Assembly (NCBI GenBank): GCA_003567475.1
Contig: PWZL01000030.1
Span: forward strand, 1-64,000
Reading direction: 5' to 3'
DNA length: 64,000 nucleotides
DNA from: Gammaproteobacteria bacterium
GTDB taxonomy: Bacteria; Pseudomonadota; Gammaproteobacteria; Steroidobacterales; PWYM01
The first letter of the stretch is position 1, and every line of letters begins with the position of its first letter. Below the pieces are notes generated by a model that worked only from the letters and a program-made list of their open reading frames with translations, ran no database searches and had not been told where the DNA came from. Of this stretch, positions 1 through 11,184 are shown in pieces. The position numbers and the translations under genes are program-made.

Positions 1-1773
1 CTGCTGGCCATCGCGCCGGCCTACGCCAGGCTGCTGCCGCAGCTGCTGTCACTGGAGTGCTGGGGCGGGGCGACGTTCGACGTGGCCATGCGCTTCCTGA
101 AAGAAGACCCCTGGGAGCGGCTGCGCGCGCTGAAGGCCCGTGTGCCGAACATCCTGCTGCAGATGCTGCTGCGCTCGTCCAACGCCGTGGGCTACACCAA
201 CTATCCCGACAACGTGGTGCAGTTCTTCGTGCGCCAGGCGGCGGCCAACGGGGTGGATCTCTTTCGTGTGTTCGACTCGCTGAACTGGGTCGAGAACATG
301 CGTGTGGCCATGGACGCGGTGCTCGAAACCGGCAAGCTCTGCGAAGGGACCATCTGCTACACGGGCGACCTCACGGCGAAAGACCCCGGCAAGTACGCTC
401 TCGACTACTACGTGAAGATGGCCCGCGAACTCGAGGCGGCCGGTGCCCATATCCTCGGGATCAAGGACATGGCCGGGGTCGCCAAGCCCGCGGCGGCGAA
501 GCTGCTGGTCGCTACGTTGAAACAGGAAGTGGGTATTCCCATCCACTTCCATACCCACGACACCAGCGGAATTGCCGCAGCCAGCGTGCTGGCGGCTGTC
601 GAGGCCGGGGCCGACGCCGTGGACGGTGCGATGGATGCGATGAGCGGGCTCACCTCCCAGCCGAATCTCGGCGCCATCGTCGAGGCACTGAGAAACAGCC
701 CGCGGGACCCCGGCCTGCCGCGCCAGGCGATGCGTGACATCAGCCGCTACTGGGAGGTCGTGCGCGAGTACTACGCCGCCTTCGAGAGCGACATCCGCTC
801 GGGCACGGCGGATGTCTACCGCCACGCCATGCCGGGCGGCCAGTACACCAACCTGCGCGAGCAGGCCCGCTCGCTGGGGCTGGAGCACCACTGGCCGGAA
901 GTGGCCGAGCGCTACGCCCAGGTCAACGAGCTGTTCGGCGACATCGTCAAGGTCACCCCGACCTCCAAGGTGGTGGGTGACATGGCGCTGTACATGGTCA
1001 CCAGCGGGCTCACGCCCGAGCAGGTGCTCGATCCGGATGAAGACGTCGGCTTTCCTGAATCGGTGGTGCAGCTGTTTCATGGTGACCTGGGCCAGCCGCC
1101 CGGCGGCTGGCCGGCGGCGCTGCAGGCCAAGGTGCTTGCCGGCGAGACGCCGCTGACCGAGCGCCCGGGGGCGTCCCTGCCACCGGCCGATCTCGCGGCC
1201 ACCCGCGAGGAGGTGCAGAAGAAGATCGGCCGCAAGGTGGACGACTGCGATCTCGCCTCGTATCTGATGTATCCCAAGGTGTTCATCGAGTTTGCCGCCA
1301 ACCGCCGCCACTACGGCGACCTCTCCATCCTGCCCACACCCGTGTTTTTCTATGGTCTCAAGGGTGAGGAGGAGATCGCGGTCGATATCGAACCGGGCAA
1401 GACCCTGATCATCCGGCTGCTGGCGGTCGGCGATCCGGACGCCGAGGGCAAGCGCAAGCTGTTCTTCGAGCTCAACGGCCAGCCGCGCACGGTGATCATC
1501 ACCGATGCCAGCGTCACCGCCACGGCCGTGGCCAATCGAACGGCCGAGGAGGGCAACCCCGCGCACGTGGCCGCCCCCATGCCGGGGCTGGTGGTGTCCG
1601 TGTCGGTGAAGGCCGGGCAGGCCGTCGAGCGCGGCGATGCACTGGTCTCGATTGAGGCGATGAAGATGGAGACCGTGCTCCGCGCCGAGCGCGAAGGCAC
1701 GGTGCGGGAGGTGGTGGCCCCGGTGGGCACCCAGGTCGAGGCGCACGATCTGCTGGTCGAATTCGAGCCCTGA
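1..1773 (+). CDS. pyc: Pyruvate carboxylase, C-terminal part (carboxyltransferase + biotinyl domains), 5' truncated by window
   Basis: Frame 1 is open from base 1; motifs GGATFDVAMRFLKEDPWERL, RVFDSLNWVENMRVA, IKDMAG and the biotinylation motif EAMKMET; ends TGA at 1773. Confidence 0.93.
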   Translation: MLAIAPAYARLLPQLLSLECWGGATFDVAMRFLKEDPWERLRALKARVPNILLQMLLRSSNAVGYTNYPDNVVQFFVRQAAANGVDLFRVFDSLNWVENMRVAMDAVLETGKLCEGTICYTGDLTAKDPGKYALDYYVKMARELEAAGAHILGIKDMAGVAKPAAAKLLVATLKQEVGIPIHFHTHDTSGIAAASVLAAVEAGADAVDGAMDAMSGLTSQPNLGAIVEALRNSPRDPGLPRQAMRDISRYWEVVREYYAAFESDIRSGTADVYRHAMPGGQYTNLREQARSLGLEHHWPEVAERYAQVNELFGDIVKVTPTSKVVGDMALYMVTSGLTPEQVLDPDEDVGFPESVVQLFHGDLGQPPGGWPAALQAKVLAGETPLTERPGASLPPADLAATREEVQKKIGRKVDDCDLASYLMYPKVFIEFAANRRHYGDLSILPTPVFFYGLKGEEEIAVDIEPGKTLIIRLLAVGDPDAEGKRKLFFELNGQPRTVIITDASVTATAVANRTAEEGNPAHVAAPMPGLVVSVSVKAGQAVERGDALVSIEAMKMETVLRAEREGTVREVVAPVGTQVEAHDLLVEFEP

Positions 1774-1916
1774 ACGCCTGGGACCAGTTGTCCGGACAGT
1801 GTCGTGGTCAGGACGCCACACCGGTCTGACTGTTGCATATGACACACCATTAAATTTGACCAAAAGGTTCCCAAGCCTCGGCTTTTGGGTTAACTTCCGC
1901 CCCACACCGAGGAAGA

Positions 1917-1959
1917 ACCGTGCCCGATTCCCCTGCTGATGCAGGCGTGTCGGGTCGGT
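1917..1959 (+). other. Imperfect stem-loop in the leader upstream of the TonB receptor gene
   Basis: ACCG(1917-1920)/CGGT(1956-1959), CCCGA(1923-1927)/TCGGG(1950-1954), CCTGC(1932-1936)-TGAT-GCAGG(1941-1945). Confidence 0.5.
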
Positions 1960-2101
1960 AATCAGTCGGTCTGAGACGTCAGGGGCCCCTGGTGGTAATT
2001 TGGCAACACCAGAAGTCGTGGCAATAGACCGCGACCAGCCACCAGGCCCAGGGTGCCGGGCGTCGACACAGTCTTTTCCAAGCTTTGGAGGAATGTCAGG
2101 A

Positions 2102-4984
2102 ATGGCAAACAGAAACCTAGCGAATGCCGTGCGCATCGCCCTGCTGTCGGCTGGCGCCGCCGGTACCGGCCTCGTCGGTGTCAGCGCCAGCGCCCAGGAT
2201 GGCGGCGCCGCCCTTGAGGAAATCGTGGTCACCGGTACCCGCGTCCGCTCGCCGGGCCTGGTGTCGAGCAGCCCGATTTCCAGCGTCGACGATTTCGAGA
2301 TCGGGCTGCGTCAGCCGGTCACCGTCGAAGAATTCGTCCGGACCCTGTCGGCCGCCGTGCCGGCAGCCGGTCCCGGCACGAACAACGGCTCGCCCGGTGC
2401 GGCCACCGTCGACCTGCGTGGCCTCGGCTCCAACCGTAACCTGGTGCTGGTCAACGGCCGCCGGGTCACGCCGTTCAACCTCGGCGGCTCCGTGAACACC
2501 GACAACATCCCCGTGGCCATGATCGAGCGCGTCGACCTGGTCACCGGTGGTGCCTCGGCCGTGTACGGTGCCGACGCCATCACTGGCGTGCTGAACTTCA
2601 TCCTGCGCAGCAACTTCGAGGGTGTCGATTTCTCGACCTCCTACGGCGTGGCCGACGAGGGCGATGGCGACCGGTTCCGTGCCGACCTGACCTTCGGCGC
2701 CAACACCTCCGACGGCCGCGGCAACGTGACCATGAGCGTGGGTTACACCAAGACCGATCCGGTGCTCCAGGGCGACCGCGATGTCGGTCTGGAGACCTTC
2801 AACTCGGCCACGGGCCAGCCGTTCGGCTCCATTGCCGCCGTACCGGTGGTGACCAGCTCGCCCGGCATCCTCGGGGGCGCACTGCAGCTGAATCCGGCGA
2901 CCGGGGCCTACGAGCCCATCTTCAACATCTACAACTTCAACCCGCCGAACCTGTTCCAGACGCCGCTGGAGCGTACGCAGTTCACGGCGCTGGCGAACTA
3001 CGAGATCGCGCCGTTCGCCGAGGTGTATGCAGAAATGTTCTACACCAACAGCGAGGTGGTGACGAACCTGGCGCCCAGCGCGACCTTCGGTGCCGCCCGC
3101 CCGATCAACATCGGTAATCCGTTCATTCCCGATGCCGCGCGCAACCAGCTCTGCGACGGCCTGGGCGTGGATCCCGAGGCCTGCGTGCCCGGTACGATCG
3201 CCAACCCGGGTGAGCAGTTCATCATCCCGGTCGCGCGCCGCTTTACCGAGTTCGGGCCGCGTATCAACGTTTTCGATAACGAGTTCTACCAGTACAACCT
3301 GGGTGTCCGCGGCGACATCAACCCGTCCTGGAGCTATGACGTCAGCTGGTCGTATGGCGAATCGCAGCAGACCCTGCAGCGTATCCAGTGGGGCTCCAAC
3401 GCCAAGCTGAGCCAGGCGCTGCTGGCCGCGACGGATCCGGCCACCGGCGAGATCGTCTGTCTCGATCCCAGCGGCGGCTGCGTGCCGATCAACGTCTGGG
3501 CGGCCGAGGGCGGCATCACCCAGGAGATGCTGGATTTCATCGACCTGAACGCCATCCTCGGTGAGAAGGTGCAGCAGGAGGTCGGCAACATCGGTTTCGC
3601 CGGCGAGCTTGGCGGCCTGCGCAGCCCGATGGCCAGCGACTCGCCGATCGGCGTGGCCTTCGGTTTCGAACACCGTCGCACCAGCGCGTTCACCAACTCC
3701 GACGCGGCCTCCCAGATCCAGGGTGAAGTACTCGGCACCGGTGCACCTCGTCCGGACCGTGGTGGTTCCTTCAAGCTGAACGAGCTCTACGCAGAGGCCA
3801 TCGTGCCGCTTATCACCGGCATGCCGGGCGTCAACTCGCTGTCGCTCGACCTCGGTATCCGTCACACCGAGTTCAGCACGGACTCGAGCGACAACTACCG
3901 CTCGTGGAAGGCGGGTCTGTCCTGGGAGCCGACCAACGACCTGCTCGTGCGCATGATGTTCCAGCGCGCCACGCGTGCGCCGAACGTCAACGAGCTGTTC
4001 GCCCCGCTGGTCACCGGCCTGTCCAACCTCGACAACGACCCCTGCGCCGGTCCGGGTCTGGATCCGGCCAATGCCGGTACTCCGGGCACGCTCGAGAACC
4101 TCTGCGTGCAGACGGGTGTCGATCCGGCAACCGTCGGTCTGGTGCCGCAGCCGACGGCCGGTCAGATCAACCTGACCTCCGGTGGCAACCCGGCGCTTGG
4201 GCCCGAGGTGGGCAGCACCTTCACCTTCGGCGGCGTGTGGCAGTCGGATATCGGCCTGACGCTGACGGCCGATTACTGGCGGGTCAAGGTGACCGACGCG
4301 GTCTCCTCGCCGAGCAGCTCGGACATCGTCGAGGACTGCTTCGATCCGGCGCGTAACCCGGGCTTCGGTTTTGTCGGTGCCTGCGCCAACGTCGACCGCA
4401 GCCCGACCGACGGCGGTCTCAGCAGCGGTGGTCTGGGCATCATCACGGCGCTGTCGAACCTCGGGTACTTCAAGACCGATGGTATCGATCTGAACGCCCT
4501 CTACGGCTTCGACTTCGCCAACCCGTCGCTGGGCCGGATGGACTTCAACCTGAACCTCACCCATGTGCTCAACTACGAGCAGCAGCCCACGCCGGCCTCC
4601 ACCCTGCGTGACTGCCTGGGCAAGTTCAGCACGTCCTGCTCGAGCCTGATTCCGAAGTGGAAGGGTAACCTGCGCACCACCTGGTCGCTGGCCGACTACG
4701 CCGTGTCGCTGAACTGGCGCTACATGAGCAGCATGGAGTCCGAGACTCAGATCTTCCCGGCGTTCCAGAAGATCAGCTCGTTCAACTGGTTCGATCTGAC
4801 GGGTAGCTGGGAGGCGACGGACAACGTGGTCCTGAGCCTGACCATCAACAACCTGCTGGACAAGTCTCCGCCGTTCGTGGGCAACACCGTCAGCACCAGT
4901 TCGACGAACAGCGGCAACACCTTCCCGCAGTGGTATGACGCGATCGGCCGGTTCTACACCGTGGGTGTCCGCTTCAACTTCTAA
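2102..4984 (+). CDS. TonB-dependent receptor
   Basis: Signal peptide then EEIVVTGTRV (TonB-box/plug start), LVLVNGRRV, ASAVYGADAITGVLNFILR, C-terminal GVRFNF; GGAGG upstream of ATG 2102 (ATG 2093 also possible). Confidence 0.92.
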   Translation: MANRNLANAVRIALLSAGAAGTGLVGVSASAQDGGAALEEIVVTGTRVRSPGLVSSSPISSVDDFEIGLRQPVTVEEFVRTLSAAVPAAGPGTNNGSPGAATVDLRGLGSNRNLVLVNGRRVTPFNLGGSVNTDNIPVAMIERVDLVTGGASAVYGADAITGVLNFILRSNFEGVDFSTSYGVADEGDGDRFRADLTFGANTSDGRGNVTMSVGYTKTDPVLQGDRDVGLETFNSATGQPFGSIAAVPVVTSSPGILGGALQLNPATGAYEPIFNIYNFNPPNLFQTPLERTQFTALANYEIAPFAEVYAEMFYTNSEVVTNLAPSATFGAARPINIGNPFIPDAARNQLCDGLGVDPEACVPGTIANPGEQFIIPVARRFTEFGPRINVFDNEFYQYNLGVRGDINPSWSYDVSWSYGESQQTLQRIQWGSNAKLSQALLAATDPATGEIVCLDPSGGCVPINVWAAEGGITQEMLDFIDLNAILGEKVQQEVGNIGFAGELGGLRSPMASDSPIGVAFGFEHRRTSAFTNSDAASQIQGEVLGTGAPRPDRGGSFKLNELYAEAIVPLITGMPGVNSLSLDLGIRHTEFSTDSSDNYRSWKAGLSWEPTNDLLVRMMFQRATRAPNVNELFAPLVTGLSNLDNDPCAGPGLDPANAGTPGTLENLCVQTGVDPATVGLVPQPTAGQINLTSGGNPALGPEVGSTFTFGGVWQSDIGLTLTADYWRVKVTDAVSSPSSSDIVEDCFDPARNPGFGFVGACANVDRSPTDGGLSSGGLGIITALSNLGYFKTDGIDLNALYGFDFANPSLGRMDFNLNLTHVLNYEQQPTPASTLRDCLGKFSTSCSSLIPKWKGNLRTTWSLADYAVSLNWRYMSSMESETQIFPAFQKISSFNWFDLTGSWEATDNVVLSLTINNLLDKSPPFVGNTVSTSSTNSGNTFPQWYDAIGRFYTVGVRFNF

Positions 4985-5005
4985 ACCGACAACAACACGC
5001 CGGCC

Positions 5006-5075
5006 CCCGGCCTGCTTCGGCAGGCCGGGTCAACGTCCGGCCTCGGCCCGCTACGCGAGTGGCGGGCTTTTTTTT
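5006..5075 (+). terminator. Tandem hairpins: UUCG-capped 10-bp stem followed by an intrinsic terminator with 8 T
   Basis: CCCGGCCTGC-TTCG-GCAGGCCGGG (5006-5029); GCCCGC(5046-5051)/GCGGGC(5062-5067) then TTTTTTTT (5068-5075). Confidence 0.85.
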
Positions 5076-5132
5076 GCCTGGAATCTGCGTGCGACGCTTG
5101 CGTGCCCGGCGGCGCTTGGCGATGATTGGCCC

Positions 5133-5777
5133 ATGAGCATCAGAGATGGCATCTTCTCCGGCCTCCTGGCGACGGCCCTGGCCCTTTCCGCGCTGTCCCC
5201 CGCCGTGCAGGCCGCGCTGGCCCCCGACAGCTTTGCCGAGGTCCACGGCCACGAGCGCAGCATCGAGCGCATGCAGGCGCTCGATACGCTGGTCGGGCGC
5301 TGGGCGCTCACCAGCACCGAGGTCATGCCTGATGGCGGTGCCCTGCAGGCACGCGGGGTGCGCACCTGCCGCTGGGCCCTGAACCACACCGCCATCCGCT
5401 GTGATGACCGTTTCGACCTGTTCGGCAGCGTCAACGGTGCGCTGCAGCCGGTCAGTGTGGTCGACTCGCTGTTCTACCTCAGCTTCAACGCCGCGACCGG
5501 CCTGTACGAATACACCTACTACTCGCCCACGCTGCCCGAGCTTCGCACCGTGCCGGCGAGTTTCGATACCGCGGGCCGGGTACTCACCGGCTCCGCCTGG
5601 GTCACCGACCCCCAGGGTGAGCCGCGCCTGGCGGTGAACGAAAGCCGCCTGCTGGGCCTGGACCGCATCGAGGAGACGCTGACGCTGTCGTTGCCGGGCA
5701 GCGACGAGCGCCTGGAGCTGCTGGAAATCAGCCTGGTCCGTCGCGAGGGTCGCGTCCCGCCGGTGCTGCACTTCTAG
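5133..5777 (+). CDS. Secreted DUF1579-like hypothetical protein
   Basis: ATG 5133, signal peptide, 'LVGRWALTSTEVMPDGG...' beta-barrel-like pattern. Confidence 0.65.
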   Translation: MSIRDGIFSGLLATALALSALSPAVQAALAPDSFAEVHGHERSIERMQALDTLVGRWALTSTEVMPDGGALQARGVRTCRWALNHTAIRCDDRFDLFGSVNGALQPVSVVDSLFYLSFNAATGLYEYTYYSPTLPELRTVPASFDTAGRVLTGSAWVTDPQGEPRLAVNESRLLGLDRIEETLTLSLPGSDERLELLEISLVRREGRVPPVLHF

Positions 5778-5829
5778 CGTTGATGCTGCCCGCGGGAACG
5801 CCTGGGCGGCCCCGCCGGTCGAACCGCTC

Positions 5830-6513
5830 ATGATCTGGATCGTGCTGCTCCTCGGGCTGCTGGCCCTGCTGTTCCTGCCAGCCCTGTGGGTCCGTCGGGT
5901 GATGGCGCGGTATGCTGAACCGGCGGACCGTTATCCTGTCAGCGGCGCGCAGCTGGCGCGGCGACTGCTCGACTCGCTGGGGCTGGGCACGGTGCGGGTG
6001 GAGCGTACCGAGGCCGGGGATCACTATGATCCTGAGGAGAAGGTGGTGCGCCTGAGCGAGGCCAATTACGCCAGCCGCAGCCTGACGGCCATCACCGTCG
6101 CCGCCCATGAGGTCGGCCATGCCCTGCAGGACCACAAGGGCTTTGTGCCACTGCGCCTGCGCGGTACGCTGGTCAGGCTGGCCATGGGCGCGCAGCGGGC
6201 GGCCCCGGTGCTGCTGATGGCCGCCCCCGTGCTGGTACTGGCGACCCGCTCGCCGGTGCTCGGTCTCCTGGCTGCCGTGGGCGCCTTCGGTGCGATGCTC
6301 TTGATGACGGCCGTGCACCTGGTGACCTTGCCGGCGGAGATCGATGCCAGTTTCGGGCGGGCCATGCCCATGCTGCGCCAGGAAAATGTGCTGATTCCAG
6401 GCGATGAACCGCACGCCCGGCGGCTGCTGACCGCCGCGGCGCTGACTTACGTCTCGGCCGCCATGATGAGTCTGCTGAGCCTTGCGCGCTGGCTACCGCT
6501 GCTGCGGCGCTGA
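5830..6513 (+). CDS. Zinc metallopeptidase (YugP/Zn_peptidase_2 family), membrane
   Basis: AAHEVGHALQDHKGFVPLRLR motif and hydrophobic segments. Confidence 0.85.
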   Translation: MIWIVLLLGLLALLFLPALWVRRVMARYAEPADRYPVSGAQLARRLLDSLGLGTVRVERTEAGDHYDPEEKVVRLSEANYASRSLTAITVAAHEVGHALQDHKGFVPLRLRGTLVRLAMGAQRAAPVLLMAAPVLVLATRSPVLGLLAAVGAFGAMLLMTAVHLVTLPAEIDASFGRAMPMLRQENVLIPGDEPHARRLLTAAALTYVSAAMMSLLSLARWLPLLRR

Positions 6514-7575
6514 CAGCTCGACCGGCCAGTCCGCGTCGAACCAGGCGTGGCGCACCCGGTCGCCCGGGCGAATCCCCAGCGCCTCCGCCACGCCGCCATT
6601 GAGCTCCAGCACCCAGCGCGAGGGCGTGGGGCTGGTGATGGCTGCCAGCGATCCGGGCACCGTCTCCGCCGCCACATGCACCAACGTGCCCGCGTTTTCG
6701 AGAAACAGCATGTCCAGTGGGATCAGGGTGTTGCGCATCCACATCGACGGCTGCTGGCCGCGCGGGCCCCAGAAGATCATGCCGGTGTGCCGCGGCATCG
6801 ACTCGATGAACATCAGCCCGCGCATGCGCTGGCGTTCATTGCGCGCCATGTAGGCTTCGAAGTGGTAGCACATGCCGGCCGCCGCCGCCTCCACCAGCAG
6901 CGAGGACCGCTCGAAACGGCTCTCCAGTGCCGGGACCGGTCCACTGAGCGGCGCCGCGGAGCGTATCGCCTGCGGGGCGCGCGCGGTGGCGCGGTCCGCG
7001 ACGGCCACGACCTGCGGCGTCTCGACATCCTCATCGTCGTCGACCCTGAACAGTCCGGTGAACACCAGCCGCGGCACCGAGACCGACCCTTCGCCGCCCA
7101 CCTCCGCCACGCCGCGTATGCACCACAGGTGACCGCTGACGCGATAGCCGCCGGCCTCCAGCGCGTCGTTGGCGTCGATATCCGCCCAGCAGCCGGCGTG
7201 CTGGCGGGTGCTGAAAAACCGCGCCTCGGCTTCGATCACCAGCGTGAGATTGGCTGGCAGTTCCTGGGCGGTGACACCGGGCCTCAGTCCCTCGATCCCG
7301 ATCACCACCCCGAGCTGTCCGCCGCCGGGCAGCGGCCCGCGAAATTGCAGCCGTCCGCCCGCCTGGTCGGGCCGGGGCATGCCGCTGCAGGCCAGCTCGG
7401 CGCCCTGCCAGTCGAGCTCGCCGGTGAGCGCGCCGCCCAGGCTCGCGCTCAGCCGGGCCTCGGGCAGCGCCTCGCAGGCCTCGCCACCGCCAGGAAGGCA
7501 GAGTGCCGCGAGCGCCAGCAGCGGAACCGCCACCCTGCGTGCGGGGTCTGTCAGTCGGGAGGGAAGCCTTGGCAT
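6493..7575 (-). CDS. DUF192 domain protein with N-terminal secreted extension
   Basis: C-terminal 'RNERQRMRGLMFIESMPRHTGMIFWGPRGQQPSMWMRNTLIPLDMLFLE' is typical of DUF192; N-terminal signal peptide. Confidence 0.8.
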   Translation of the reverse strand: MPRLPSRLTDPARRVAVPLLALAALCLPGGGEACEALPEARLSASLGGALTGELDWQGAELACSGMPRPDQAGGRLQFRGPLPGGGQLGVVIGIEGLRPGVTAQELPANLTLVIEAEARFFSTRQHAGCWADIDANDALEAGGYRVSGHLWCIRGVAEVGGEGSVSVPRLVFTGLFRVDDDEDVETPQVVAVADRATARAPQAIRSAAPLSGPVPALESRFERSSLLVEAAAAGMCYHFEAYMARNERQRMRGLMFIESMPRHTGMIFWGPRGQQPSMWMRNTLIPLDMLFLENAGTLVHVAAETVPGSLAAITSPTPSRWVLELNGGVAEALGIRPGDRVRHAWFDADWPVELSAPQQR

Positions 7576-7665
7576 GCGTGCTCAGGGGTCGCCGCCACCG
7601 GAATCGGTGCAGGCGGCAGTGTAGCAGTGCTGGACCCTTCTGGCGCCTTGTGCCGGTGTGGCGTC

Positions 7666-7671
7666 TACAAT
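7666..7671 (+). promoter_or_regulatory. Candidate -10 (TACAAT) upstream of the MoxR operon
   Basis: TACAAT 39 nt upstream of ATG 7711; no clear -35. Confidence 0.35.
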
Positions 7672-7710
7672 CCGCACGCGGCCGTGCGTGGCCATTGATC
7701 GGGAGCAGGG

Positions 7711-8675
<965 letters not shown>

Positions 8676-8679
<4 letters not shown>

Positions 8680-9686
8680 CCCGCCCCCCCGACGCCTCGC
8701 CGGTGGCGGTGACGCTGCCGGAGCTCATCCGCCTCGCGGGCCCCGCGGCGGCCTCGAGCCTGGGCCGGCCGCGGCGTGAGAGCCGCCTGCAGGGGGGCAC
8801 GGTGGGTCGCCTTCGCGGCCGGGGCATGGAATATGCGGAGTCGCGGCCCTACCAGACGGGCGATGATCCCCGCAGTATCGACTGGCGCGTGACCGCGCGT
8901 ACCGGCCGGGCGTACACCAAGCTGTTTCGCGAGGAACGCGAGCATCCCCTGCTGCTGTCAGTGGACCTCCGGCCGGCGATGTTTTTCGCCACCGAGGGCG
9001 TGTTCAAGGCAGTGCTTGCCGCCCGGGCCGCCGCGCTGCTCGCCTGGGCGGCCGTGCAGCGTGGTGAGCGGGTGGGGCTGCAGCTGCTCACTGCTGAGGG
9101 GCTGAGCTCGCGCCGCCCGGGCCGCGGCCGCCGCGCCGCCCTGGGGATTTGCCGCGCCTTGGCAGACGCCCATGGAATCCCCGCAGTCAGGCCTTCGCCG
9201 GGGGCGTCGCCCCGGGTGGCGCCCCCGCCCGCTGCGAGGGGCGGCCCCGCACTCACGGCGGCCCTGGCCGATCTCGCCGCGGTGACCCGCCCGGGTGCGC
9301 GCCTCGCCGTGATTGGCGACTTCCATGACCTCGATGAAGCGGGCACCCGCAGGCTGGGCGAGCTGGCGCGCCATGTTGAAGTGCTGACGGTGCTCATTCA
9401 TGACCGTCTGGAGGCGCAGCTGCCGCCGCCCGGGCGCTATCGGGTGCTGAGCGCCCGGGGCGAGGCCGTGCTGGACGCCCGCAGTGACCAGGCCGCGGCC
9501 CTCCAGCGCAGGGTGTTCGGCGCTCGCCTCGCGCGTCTCCAGCGGGTCGCGGCCCTGCCGTCTGCCGAGACCCTGGTGTGCCACACCGGGCAGGACGTGG
9601 TCAGCCTGTTGCAGCGTCGTGCGGCACCGCTGCGGACAGTCCCGTCTGCCCTGGCGCGGCCGCCGGGCGCGGCCGGCGGGCGATGA
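8676..9686 (+). CDS. DUF58 domain protein
   Basis: GTG 8676 overlaps the upstream stop; 'GRGMEYAESRPYQTGDDPRSIDWRVTARTG' DUF58 motif. Confidence 0.9.
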
Positions 9687-10180
9687 ACGGCGTGCGTGTC
9701 CCGCCTGACAGCCTGCCGCTGCGCGACATTCATCTGCCCGGTGAGACGCTGGCGTCGACGGCTGCCCCGGCGTTGACAGGCCTCGTGGCCCTGGGGGTGC
9801 TGGCTGCCTGCCTCGCCCTGGTGCTGCTGGCCTTGCGGCGGCGGCGTGGCAGGCTGGTGCGTGCCGCGCTCGCCCGGGTTGAACGGCAATGGGTCGCGGC
9901 GCCCGGCGATCCGGCCTGGTTGCTCGCGCTCTCGGAGCTGCTGCGGCGTGCGGCGCTCGCGCGCTATCCGCGTGCCGAGGTGGCCGGGCTCACTGGCGAG
10001 CAGTGGCTCGCGTTTCTGGCGCGCCAGGGGGGCGATCCGGCGTTTACGGGGGCGGCCGGGCGCTGGCTGGTCGAGGGCCCCTACCGCGTGCAGGTCACCG
10101 TGCCGCCGGCGGAGGCCACGGCCTTGCTGGCCGCCGCCCGCCGGTGGCTCGAGGCCAGGCCCAGGGGGGCGGCGTGCTGA
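9683..10180 (+). CDS. DUF4381 domain protein
   Basis: 'LPLRDIHLPG' N-terminus, one TM helix, position in aerotolerance operon. Confidence 0.8.
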   Translation: MNGVRVPPDSLPLRDIHLPGETLASTAAPALTGLVALGVLAACLALVLLALRRRRGRLVRAALARVERQWVAAPGDPAWLLALSELLRRAALARYPRAEVAGLTGEQWLAFLARQGGDPAFTGAAGRWLVEGPYRVQVTVPPAEATALLAAARRWLEARPRGAAC

Positions 10181-11184
10181 CGCTGGCCTGGCCAGTCTGC
10201 CTGCTGCTGCTGCCCCTGCCCTGGTGGCTGCGCCGTCGCCTGTCCCCCTGCCCTGGCGGGGCGGGTGCGGCCCTGCGCCTGCCGGCGGGTCTCACGCTGG
10301 CCGGCACCGCCACCAGCGGGTCGGCGCGCCGGGCCGGCGCGCCGCTGTGGCTGCTCTGGCTGGCGTGGACGCTGCTGCTGCTGGCCGCCGCCCGCCCCCA
10401 GTGGCTTGGCGAGCCGGCCGATCCACCTGCCAGCGGGCGTGACATCCTGCTCGCCATTGATCTGTCCGGCAGCATGGCCGAACGCGATTTCCAGACTGCC
10501 GACGGCTGGCTCGACCGCCTCAGCGCGACCCGGCAAGTGGCCGGCGATTTCATCGAGCGGCGGACCGGCGATCGCATCGGACTCATTCTGTTTGCCAGCG
10601 AGGCCTACCTCCAGGCGCCGCTGACCTTCGACCGCGGGACCGTGAGGCGGCTGCTCGATGAGGCGTTTATCGGGCTTGCCGGCCGCGAGACCGCGATCGG
10701 CGATGCCATCGGGCTTGCGCTGCGGCGGTTCGACGCCGAAGACACCCCCGGAGAGCGGGTCCTCGTGCTGCTCACCGATGGTGTCAACAACACCGGCGAA
10801 CTCCAGCCTGTGGAGGCCGCCGAGCTGGCGGCCCGGCGAGGGGTGCGCATCTACACGATTGGCGTGGGCAGTGAGGGTGGTGTCGGGGGGGTTCCGCCTG
10901 GCGCACTGCCGCGGCGCGCTGCCGATCTCGACGAGCCGGGTCTGATCCGCATCGCCGAGATGACCGGAGGGCATTATTTTCGAGCCACGGACGCCATGGA
11001 ACTGGCCGAGATCTACGGCGAACTCGACCGGCTCGAACCGGTGGTGGCACCGGCCAGCGGGCTGCGCGCCCGCCGCGAACTCTATCCGTGGCCGCTCGCC
11101 GCGGCGCTGATCCTGTTTGCCGGTCTGCTCGCCAGGCGGCATGGCGCGCTGCGCTGGCAGCCCGGGAGGCGGGCCCATGCCTGA
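10174..11184 (+). CDS. VWA domain protein (BatA-like)
   Basis: DILLAIDLSGSMAERDF MIDAS motif; GTG start overlapping upstream gene. Confidence 0.88.
   Translation: MLTLAWPVCLLLLPLPWWLRRRLSPCPGGAGAALRLPAGLTLAGTATSGSARRAGAPLWLLWLAWTLLLLAAARPQWLGEPADPPASGRDILLAIDLSGSMAERDFQTADGWLDRLSATRQVAGDFIERRTGDRIGLILFASEAYLQAPLTFDRGTVRRLLDEAFIGLAGRETAIGDAIGLALRRFDAEDTPGERVLVLLTDGVNNTGELQPVEAAELAARRGVRIYTIGVGSEGGVGGVPPGALPRRAADLDEPGLIRIAEMTGGHYFRATDAMELAEIYGELDRLEPVVAPASGLRARRELYPWPLAAALILFAGLLARRHGALRWQPGRRAHA

Noticed and set aside
49-2232. Long - strand ORF (727 aa) and similar antisense ORFs at 2117-4564, 12445-14763 and 37076-39553
   Set aside because: Mirror ORFs expected in GC-rich coding DNA; compositionally biased, no family motifs, and the + strand frames have clear homology signatures.
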